A stretch of 64,000 nt of DNA from Bathymodiolus brooksi (lineage: Eukaryota > Mollusca > Bivalvia > Mytilida > Modiolidae), in contig OY804589.1 of the NCBI GenBank assembly GCA_963680875.1, positions 1,488,001-1,552,000 of the forward strand, written 5' to 3'. The notes beneath the pieces were generated by a model. It saw only the letters and a program-made list of their open reading frames with translations. It did not search any database and was not told the origin of the DNA. Positions 54,701 through 62,577 of the stretch are shown one piece after another; position 1 is the first letter of the stretch, and every line of letters starts with the position of its first letter. The position numbers and the translations under genes were made by a program.

Positions 54701-57700
54701 CTGGAAGTGATGACTTCAACTTAACCAATAAGAACCGTTGGTTCAATAGCTTCCTGGAAGTGATGACTTCAACTTAACCAATAAGAACCGTTGATTCAAT
54801 AGCTTCCTGGAAGTGATGACTTCAACTTAACCAAGAAGAATCGTTGGTTCAATGGCTTCCTGGAAGTGATGACTTCAACTTAATCAAGAAGAATCGCTGG
54901 TTCAATAGCTTCCTGGAGGTGATGACTTCAACTTAACCAATAAGAACCGTTGGTTCAATGGCTTCCTGGAAGTGATGACTTCAACTTAAACAATAAGAAC
55001 CGTTGGTTCAATGGCTTCCTGGAAGTGATGACTTCAACTTAACCAAGAAGAATCGTTGGTTCAATGGCTTCCTGGAAGTGATGACTTCAACTTAAATAAT
55101 AAGAACCGTTGGTTCAATGGCTTCCTGGAAGTGATGACTTCAACTTAACCAAGACGAACCGTTGGTTCAATGGCTTCCTGGAAGTGATGACTTCAACTTA
55201 AATAATAAGAACCGTTGGTTCAATGGCTTCCTGGAAGTGATGACTTCAACTTAACCATGATGATTTCAACTTAAACAATAAGAACCGTTGGTTCAATGGC
55301 TTCCTGGAAGTGATGACTTCAACTTAAACAATAAGAACCGTTGGTTCAATGGCTTCCTGGAAGTGATGACTTCAACTTAACCAATAAGAACCGTTGGTTC
55401 AATGGCTTCCTGGAAGTGATGACTTCAACTTAACCAATAAGAACCGTTGGTTCAATGGCTTCCTGGAAGTGATGACTTCAACGTAACCAATAAGAACCGT
55501 TGGTTCAATGGCTTCCTGGAAGTGATGACTTCAACTCAACTAATAAGAACCGTTGGTGCAATGGCTTCCTGGAAGTGATGACTTCAACTTAACCAATAAG
55601 AACCGTTGGTTCAATTGCTTCCTGGAAGTGATGACTTCAACTTAAACAATAAGAACCGTTGGTCCAATGGCTTCCTGGAAGTGATGACCTCAACTTAAAC
55701 AATAAGAACCGTTGGTTCAATGGCTTCCTGGAAGTAATGACTTCAACTTAACCAATAAGAACCGTTGGTTCAATAGCTTCCTGGAAGTGATGACTTCAAC
55801 TTAACCAATAAGAACCGTTGGTTCAATAGCTTCCTGGAAGTGATGACTTCAACTTAACCAATAAGAACCGTTGATTCAATAGCTTCCTGGAAGTGATGAC
55901 TTCAACTTAACCAAGAAGAATCGTTGGTTCAATGGCTTCCTGGAAGTGATGACTTCAACTTAATCAAGAAGAATCGCTGGTTCAATAGCTTCCTGGAGGT
56001 GATGACTTCAACTTAACCAATAAGAACCGTTGGTTCAATGGCTTCCTGGAAGTGATGACTTCAACTTAAACATTAAGAACCGTTGGTTCAATGGCTTCCT
56101 GGAAGTGATGACTTCAACTTAACCAAGAAGAATCGTTGGTTCAATGGCTTCCTGGAAGTGATGACTTCAACTTAAATAATAAGAACCGTTGGTTCAATGG
56201 CTTCCTGGAAGTGATGACTTCAACTTAACCAATAAGAACAGTTGGTTCAATAGCTTCCTGGAAATGATGACTTCAACTTAACCAAGAAGAACCGTTGGTT
56301 CAATGGCTTCCTGGAAGTGATGACTTCAACTTAACGAATAAGGACCGTTGAACCAATAGCTTTCGGGAAGTGATGACTTCAACCAAAACAATAGGAACCG
56401 TTGGTTCAATGGCTTCCTGGAAGTGATGACTTCAACTTAACCAATAAGAACCGTTGGTTTAATGGCTTCCTGGAGGTGATGACTTCAACCTAAACATTAA
56501 GAACCGTTGGTTCAATGGCTTCCTGGAAGTGATGACTTCATCTTAAACAATAAGAACCGTTGGTTCAATGGCTTCCCGGAAGTGATGACTTCAACTTAAC
56601 CAAGAAGAACCGTTGGTTCAATGGCTTCCTGGAAGTGATGACTTCAACTTAGCCAATAAGAACCGTTGGTTCAATGGCTTCCTGGAAGTGATGACTTCAA
56701 CTTAACCAATAAGAACCGTTGGTGCAATGGCTTCCTGGAAGTGATGACTTCAACTTAAGCAATAAGAACCGTTGGTTCAATGGCTTCCTGGAAGTGATGA
56801 CTTCAACTTAACCAATAAGAACCGTTGGTTCAATGGCTTCCTGGAAGTGATTCAACTTAAACAATAAGAACCGTTGGTTCAATGGCTTCCTGGAAGTGAT
56901 GACTTCAACTTAAAAAATAAAAGCCATAGCTTCAATGGCTTCCTGGAAGTGATGACTTCAACTTATCCAATAAGAACCGTTGGTTCAATAGCTTCCTGGA
57001 AGCGATGACTTCAACTTAACGAATAAGGACCGTTGAACCAATAGCTTCCTGGAAGTGATGTCTTCAACCAAAACAATAAGAACCGTTGGTTCAATGGCTT
57101 CCTGGAAGTGATGACTTCAACTTAACCAATAAGAACCGTTGGTTCAATGGCTTCCTGGAAGTGATGACTTCAACTTAACCAATAAGAACCGTTGGTTCAA
57201 TGGCTTCCTGGAAGCGATGACTTCAACTTAATCAATAAGAACCGTTGGTTCAATGGCTTCCTGGAAGTGATGACTTCAACTTAACCAAGAGGAACCGTTG
57301 GTTCAATGGCTTCCTGGAAGTGATGACTTCAACTTAACTAAGAAAAACCGTTGGTTCAATGGCTTCCTTAAAGTGATGACTTCAACTTAATCAATAAGAA
57401 CCGTTGGTTCAATGGCTTCCTGGAAGTGATGACTTCAACTTAACCAAGAAGAACCGTTGGTTCAATGGCTTCCTGGAAGTGATGACTTCAACTTAACCAA
57501 TAAGAACCGTTGGTTCAATGGCTTCCTGGAAGCGATGACTTCAACTTAACTAAGAAAAACCGTTGGTTCAATAGCTTCCTGGAAGTGATGACTTCAACCT
57601 AACCAAGAAGAACCGTTAGTTCAATGGCTTCCTGGAAGTGATGACTTCAACTTAACCAATAAGAACCGCTGGACCAATAGCTTCCTGGAAGTGATGACTT

Positions 57701-58795
57701 CAACTTAAACAATAAGAACCGTTGGTTCAATGGCTTCCTGGAAGTGATGACTTCAACGTAACCAATAAGAACCGTTGGTTCAATGGCTTCCTGGAAGTGA
57801 TGACTTCAACTCAACTAATAAGAACCGTTGGTGCAATGGCTTCCTGGAAGTGATGACTTCAACTTAACCAATAAGAACCGTTGGTTCAATTGCTTCCTGG
57901 AAGTGATGACTTCAACTTAAACAATAAGAACCGTTGGTCCAATGGCTTCCTGGAAGTGATGACCTCAACTTAAACAATAAGAACCGTTGGTTCAATGGCT
58001 TCCTGGAAGTGATGACTTCAACTTAACCAATAAGAACCGTTGGTTCAATAGCTTCCTGGAAGTGATGACTTCAACTTAACCAATAAGAACCGTTGGTTCA
58101 ATAGCTTCCTGGAAGTGATGACTTCAACTTAACCAATAAGAACCGTTGATTCAATAGCTTCCTGGAAGTGATGACTTCAACTTAACCAAGAAGAATCGTT
58201 GGTTCAATGGCTTCCTGGAAGTGATGACTTCAACTTAATCAAGAAGAATCGCTGGTTCAATAGCTTCCTGGAGGTGATGACTTCAACTTAACCAATAAGA
58301 ACCGTTGGTTCAATGGCTTCCTGGAAGTGATGACTTCAACTTAAACAATAAGAACCGTTGGTTCAATGGCTTCCTGGAAGTGATGACTTCAACTTAACCA
58401 AGAAGAATCGTTGGTTCAATGGCTTCCTGGAAGTGATGACTTCAACTTAAATAATAAGAACCGTTGGTTCAATGGCTTCCTGGAAGTGATGACTTCAACT
58501 TAACCAAGACGAACCGTTGGTTCAATGGCTTCCTGGAAGTGATGACTTCAACTTAAATAATAAGAACCGTTGGTTCAATGGCTTCCTGGAAGTGATGACT
58601 TCAACTTAACCATGATGATTTCAACATAAACAATAAGAACCGTTGGTTCAATGGCTTCCTGGAAGTGATGACTTCAACTTAAACAATAAGAACCGTTGGT
58701 TCAATGGCTTCCTGGAAGTGATGACTTCAACTTAACCAATAAGAACCGTTGGTTCAATGGCTTCCTGGAAGTGATGACTTCAACTTAACCAATAA
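48720..58795 (+). repeat. Higher-order tract: three copies of a 3,355-bp block (64 monomers)
   Basis: CATGATGATT occurs at 51901, 55256 and 58611, and AAGCCATAGC at 50211, 53566 and 56921, each exactly 3,355 bp apart. The GAAGTAATGA variant also keeps this spacing (T at 49025, 52380 and 55735). The length equals 64 monomers minus 37 bp. That deficit is explained by one 20-bp truncated monomer (33 bp lost) and one 49-bp monomer (4 bp lost). The block itself contains an older internal duplication offset by about 1,080 bp, shown by the ACGTAACC variant. Homology starts near 48,720 and stops near 58,795, almost exactly three copies. Confidence 0.93.
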
Positions 58796-59137
58796 GAATC
58801 GTTGGTTCAATAGCTTCCTGGAAGTGATGATTTCAACTTAACCAATAAGAACCGTTGGTTCAATGGCTTCCTGGAAGTGATGACCTCAACTTAAACATTA
58901 AGAACCGTTGGTTCAATGGCTTCCTGGAAGTGATGACTTCAACTTAAACAATAAGAACCGTTGGTTCAATGGCTTCCTGGAAGTGATGACTTCAACTTAA
59001 CCAATAAGAACCGTTGGTTCAATGGCTTCCTGGAAGTGATGACTTCAACTTAAATAATAAGAACCGTTGGTTCAATAACTTCCTGGAAGTGATGACTTCA
59101 ACTTAACCAATAAGAACCGTTGGTTCAATAGCTTCCT

Positions 59138-59180
59138 TGTTGGTAGTAATGTTGGGCATCTTTTATTGTACAACTTATTC
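59138..59180. other. Satellite edge to foldback junction
   Basis: The array breaks off inside a monomer after AATAGCTTCCT, and the next bases (TGTTGGTAGTAATG) have no match to the unit. The last complete monomers are still close to consensus, so the edge is abrupt with no decaying tail. I see no target-site duplication or transposon end here. Confidence 0.8.
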
Positions 59181-59340
59181 AATTATTTAAGAATTGAATG
59201 CATTTTTTTTGTAGTTTTATTGGCGTGTAAATGTGTGGACCGAAGCACATTTTGTATGAAGCGCGCTAAAAATGTGCCTCGGTCCACGCTTTTACACGCC
59301 AATGAAACTACCAAAAAAATGCATTCAATTCTAATAATTA
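59181..59340. repeat. Near-perfect inverted repeat (foldback), arms about 72 bp
   Basis: Left arm about 59181-59253 and right arm about 59269-59340 are reverse complements with few mismatches. Landmarks are AGAATTGAATGCA against TGCATTCAATTCT, GGCGTGTAAA against TTTACACGCC, GGACCG against CGGTCC, and GCACATTTT (59245-59253) against AAAATGTGC (59269-59277). The loop of about 15 bases contains GCGCGC. Because of the symmetry, both strands show short open frames with nearly the same protein (59166-59369 plus, 59183-59377 minus); these reflect the palindrome, not genes. It could be a MITE-like element, a foldback transposon remnant or a hairpin RNA source. No clear terminal duplication identifies which. 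Confidence 0.9.
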
Positions 59341-59638
59341 CATTTAAATCACACAAAAATTTAATATAGTTGAACATTTTGTTGTGAATTTTATTTGTGT
59401 TAGATTATTTGCTGTTGGAAATTACTATGCCATTGATTGTTTACATCTGACGTCGTCATGGAGGCACGTGTAAGTTCGGGTTTGAGTTTTATTGGGATGT
59501 AAAACATCTCTTTTATAATCATGTGGCCACTTCATAACCAATCATATTGTAACATTTCAATGAAAAACGGAAGTAATGTAATTATTACAAATTGATGGTT
59601 GTCTTTTTCAGAACTAGTATTAACTACTTTTGCGTTAT
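59341..59638. other. AT-rich sequence with no gene seen
   Basis: No convincing reading frame or RNA gene. It contains TGACG-T-CGTCA, a short perfect dyad at 59448-59458, and CACGTG at 59465-59470. These could be chance matches to bZIP and bHLH sites. Confidence 0.6.
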
Positions 59639-59760
59639 GAAGAATACTACATTTTGTAGTACTTAAGATTATGAATTTAGAAGAATACTACATTTTGTAA
59701 TACTTAAGATTATGAATTTAGAAGAATACTACATTTTGTAGTACTAAGATTATGAATTTA
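59639..59760. repeat. 41-bp tandem repeat, three copies
   Basis: GAAGAATACTAC begins at 59639, 59680 and 59721. The first two units are 41 bp and the third 40 bp. Each unit contains TACTAC-ATTTT-GTAGTA, or a one-base variant in the second copy, so each could form a small hairpin. It is unrelated to the 53-bp satellite. Confidence 0.93.
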
Positions 59761-59952
59761 GCTCAATATGATGCCATATCGTTCTTTACAACAACGCTGA
59801 ACACACAGTCATGTGTGAGGGTCAGCATTTAACTTACATGCCCACTCAAATGGGGTCATAAAACTAGTTTAGCCCCTCCATTCTTTATTGAAATGCCTGT
59901 GCCGAGCCCCGAGCAGTCATATGTTTGTGTGTAAGGGATATTAATTTTGTCC
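59761..59952. other. Unique sequence with no feature seen
   Basis: Mixed-composition spacer between two tandem repeats. No open frame of useful length, RNA gene or mobile-element end was recognised. Confidence 0.5.
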
Positions 59953-60751
59953 CTGTTTCTACGACTGTCAGACTAGATTTCTGATCTGTTCTACGACTGT
60001 CAGACTAGATTTCTGATCTGTTCTATGACTGTCAGACTAGATTTCTGATCTGTTCTACGACTGTCAGACTAGATTTCTGATCTGTTCTACGACTGTCAGA
60101 CTAGATTTCTGATCTGTTCTATGACTGTCAGACTAGATTTCTGATCTGTTCTACGACTGTCAGACTAGATTTCTGATCTGTTCTACGACTGTCAGACTAG
60201 ATTTCTGATCTGTTCTATGACTGTCAGACTAGATTTCTGATCTGTTCTACGACTGTCAGACTAGATTTCTGATCTGTTTCTATGACTGTCAGACTAGATT
60301 TCGGATCTGTTCTATGACTGTCAGACTAGATTTCTGATCTGTTTCTACGACTGTCAGACTAGATTTCTGATCTGTTCTACGACTGTCAAGACTAGATATC
60401 TGATCTGTTTCTACGACTGTCAGACTAGATTTCTGATCTGTTTCTACGACTGTCAGACTAGATTTCTGATCTGTTCTACGACTGTCAGACTAGATTTCTG
60501 ATCTGTTTCTACGACTGTCAGACTAGATTTCTGATCTGTTCTACGACTGTCAGACTAGATTTCTGATCTGTTTCTACGACTGTCAGACTAGATTTCTGAT
60601 CTGATTCTACGACTGTCAGACTAGATTTCGGATCTGTTCTGTGACTGTCAGACTATGACTGTCAGACTAGATTTCTGATCTGTTCTATGACTGTCAGACT
60701 AGATTTCTGATCTGTTTCTACGACTGTCAGACTAGATTTCTGATCTGTTCT
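59953..60751. repeat. 32/33-bp minisatellite, about 25 copies
   Basis: The unit contains CTACGACTGTCAGACTAG followed by ATTTCTGATCTGTT. I count 25 occurrences of the GACTGTCA core. Units are 32 or 33 bp depending on TT or TTT before CTA. Variants are CTACGA or CTATGA, TTTCGG for TTTCTG (twice), GTCAAG at about 60389, and one unit cut to about 15 bp near 60650. CAGAnnAGATTTCTnnTCTG is an imperfect dyad within each unit. No coding potential is apparent. Confidence 0.96.
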
Positions 60752-61137
60752 GGTGGTGAGGAATTCTCTATTTGTTGGTTTTTTTTCTCTATTGATGATG
60801 GGTTATGGGGGTTTAACTCTATTTTTAAACCACCTTGCAACTTAATCATGGCGGCAATTGTTATTAATGGAGGAAGCCGTAGTACAATGAGAACACCTCG
60901 GAAGAACACATTGACCTATTGTTATTCACTGACAAAGTTTATCGCATACAACAAAATGTATGTTGTAATGGGAACACGTCGGCATGGACGCGAGTCCCTC
61001 TCCCAAACAGAAGTGGCGAAGCATATAGGACAATGCTAAGGAAATTCAGATCATAAAACCACATCCAATGAAACCCCTGCTCCACAAATGTTGATAAAGT
61101 TCGATAGATCGTTGTTTGTCCTTTCGTACTTGTTCTT
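60752..61137. other. Spacer with only short open frames
   Basis: A plus-strand frame at 60848-61039 (63 codons, starting MAAIVINGG) and a minus-strand frame of 60 codons at 60727-60909 overlap here. Neither resembles a family I know, and neither has supporting splice or signal features. I do not call them genes. Confidence 0.5.
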
Positions 61138-61380
61138 TTGGCCATTATGTTGTTTGTTCTTCTTTTGGCCATTATGTTGTTTGTTCTTTTTTTGGCCATT
61201 ATGTTGTTTGTCCTTCTTTTGGCCATTATGTTGTTTGTTCTTCTTTTGGCCATTATGTTGTTTGTTCTTCTTTTGGCCATTCTGTTGTTTGTTCTTCTTT
61301 TGGCCATTATGTTGTTTGTTCTTCTTTTGGCCATTATGTTGTTTGTTCTTCTTTTGGCCATTATGTTGTTTGTTCTTCTT
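61138..61380. repeat. 27-bp minisatellite, nine copies
   Basis: Nine occurrences of TTGGCCATT at 27-bp spacing, each followed by ATGTTGTTTGTTC and a TC-rich run. One copy has CATTCTG for CATTATG, and two differ in the T-rich part. As 27 is a multiple of three, several frames stay open. The minus strand reads a nine-residue repeat MAKRRTNNI within a 140-codon frame (60939-61361), and the plus strand reads leucine- and cysteine-rich frames. The open frames are an expected effect of the repeat length, so I call this a repeat and not a gene. Confidence 0.93.
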
Positions 61381-62132
61381 CGATATACGGATTCAGATTA
61401 CCCCTTTGGTATCTTCAAACTCTTTTTGAATTAGACATTGTTTACCAGGTAAGAGTTAGTTGTATAACTACCATTAATACCATATATCTTCTATAGATAC
61501 TATGCATATGCATCTGTTGAATGTGACCTTTAACCTTTAAGAATAAATAACACGCAATATGATACAATAATAGATATAGTTTATTTTAAAGTCATGTTTT
61601 AATAAAACAATAATTGTTCCCGTTTCAGGACACTAACATCCTGGTACAAAGATATGCTTAGTGTTTCCTACTTTTTTTTTACTTTTCGATTAAAAAATAT
61701 CAGACAGATGTGCATGCAATTTAGCATTAGACCCATATGAAACCCTATTAAGACTATGCGTGGTACGGTGACGTTGTACCATTGTTGACGTCATGATAAA
61801 CAAATTTGTGTAAAAGTCCCTTGGCACTGATCAGTGAAAAGGGCTTGGCATCCAAAAGGTTTAAAATCCCACGTATTGAAGTGTTTGTGAAAGTCACAGG
61901 CATTTGTTTCATTCAAAAAATATATGCCCCCTCCTCTTCCTTACTTCAAGGTAAATATCTACCCTTTTCCCCTTCCCCACTTCGCCTCAATATTTTTCGC
62001 TTATTTGTGATCCTTTCGCTGACCCAATTATATCGTTACACTCCCGAGATATTTCTCTTTTCGACTGCCACATTTGAATATACCTACCGGGGCCCCCTCG
62101 GACGAATTGGACAAGAATATTCAGCGAACGTG
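61381..62132. other. AT-rich spacer with no gene seen
   Basis: Contains homopolymer T near 61671-61680, a perfect TGACGTCA at 61786-61793, and a 124-codon plus-strand frame (61806-62180) that matches nothing I recognise and reads like random sequence. Part of this stretch could be the 3' untranslated region of the minus-strand innexin. Confidence 0.5.
61580..61585 (-). terminator. Candidate polyadenylation signal AATAAA for the innexin gene
   Basis: TTTATT on the plus strand reads AATAAA on the minus strand, about 1 kb downstream of the innexin stop. An ATTAAA variant lies at 61598-61603. No canonical hexamer was noticed nearer the stop codon. Such hexamers are common in AT-rich DNA, so this is only a candidate. 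Confidence 0.25.
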
Positions 62133-62275
62133 GCTTGGTCTACAAGCCCATCAGTGGTATGTTTCCTACTGTCGATATAACGCCATCAATACGGTTTTTT
62201 ACCGACAGATAAAACGCCAATGGCAAGGTTCCTACTGTCTATATAACACCACTAATATTAGGTTGCTATGGATAG
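62133..62275. repeat. Degenerate tandem repeat of about 33 bp, roughly four copies
   Basis: CTACTGTCGATATAACGCC (from 62166) and CTACTGTCTATATAACACC (from 62232) are 66 bp apart. Between them, ACCGACAGATAAAACGCC falls at the 33-bp midpoint. A further diverged copy containing AAGCCCATCAGTGG precedes them. The copies differ much more than in the other repeats, so it is old or partly coincidental. Confidence 0.5.
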
Positions 62276-62577
62276 TAGCAATCTATTTTATAACAAAAAA
62301 CATATCACATGATTTATGAAAATCTATAAACTTTCTTTTCGTACCTAATTTTTAGAAGCCTATAAAAACATCAACCTATTACATGTACATAGCACCATCT
62401 TAATGTCATTTATAGACAATATGTTACAATAAGACCGTATAAAATGCGTATACAATTATTGCAGCATTCAATGAACAGAGGTCAAAGGTGGCTTGTCACT
62501 ACTGGCATTTTAAGTGATGACGTCACTGAAGTCTTGATGAGACTTTTTTGTACCTTTTAAGACAATAAAATGTTGTT
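62276..62577. other. Region downstream of the innexin stop; probable 3' untranslated region
   Basis: No coding signal. On the plus strand, 62518-62525 is TGACGTCA, and 62529-62545 reads AAGTCT-TGATG-AGACTT, a perfect 6-bp-arm hairpin followed by a T run. If the innexin transcript extends here, the minus-strand copy of this hairpin lies in its 3' untranslated region about 35-50 nt after the stop. Confidence 0.45.

Larger units (their letters stand above)
1..59137 (+). repeat. 53-bp satellite array, about 1,115 monomers, truncated by the left window edge
   Basis: Uninterrupted head-to-tail repeat of a 53-bp unit, all in the same orientation. Counting from TTCAATGG, the unit carries CTTCCTGGAAG at 9-19, GTGATGAC at 19-26, TGACTTCA at 23-30 and AACCGTTGG at 45-53, with one CpG at 48-49 and about 43% GC. 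Recurrent variant positions are 7 (G/A), 18 (A/G), 37 (C/A/T/G), 41 (G/T) and 52 (G/A). The commonest tail types read AACCAAGAAG, AAACAATAAG and AACCAATAAG. Length variants are 49 bp (GTGATGACTTCAAC shortened to GTGATTCAAC), 52 bp (AAGAACGTTGG) and a rare 20-bp remnant. I see no reading frame of 60 codons or more, because 53 is not a multiple of three and every frame meets TGA or TAA. I do not recognise the family. Copy number is length divided by 53. Confidence 0.98.

Noticed and set aside
1..59137. Possible CENP-B box in the satellite monomer
   Set aside because: The monomer shares CGTTGG with the mammalian box, but the second essential half (CGGG) is absent, so the required core is not met.
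1..59137. Possible C/D snoRNA array: GTGATGA matches the C box
   Set aside because: A D box (CTGA) is lacking in the consensus and appears only in a few CCTGAAAG variants, without correct stem or spacing.
1..59137. CRISPR array
   Set aside because: The whole 53-bp unit repeats with no unique spacers, and the flanking gene is animal.
59166..59377. Two overlapping open frames of 67 and 64 codons on opposite strands with similar proteins
   Set aside because: Their similarity is forced by the inverted repeat they lie on; there is no independent sign of coding.
60848..61039. 63-codon plus-strand frame starting MAAIVINGG
   Set aside because: No family resemblance, short, and in a repeat-rich spacer. 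It could be an exon fragment, but nothing supports it.
61088..61496. Three plus-strand frames rich in Phe, Leu and Cys that look like membrane proteins
   Set aside because: They are three readings of the same 27-bp minisatellite; the hydrophobicity comes from the T-rich unit.
61806..62319. Plus-strand frames of 124 and 81 codons
   Set aside because: They overlap in different frames, match no known family and partly cover a degenerate tandem repeat.
61786..62525. Two TGACGTCA palindromes as innexin regulatory sites
   Set aside because: Both lie downstream of the gene, and 8-bp matches are weak evidence alone, so they are mentioned only within spacer descriptions.
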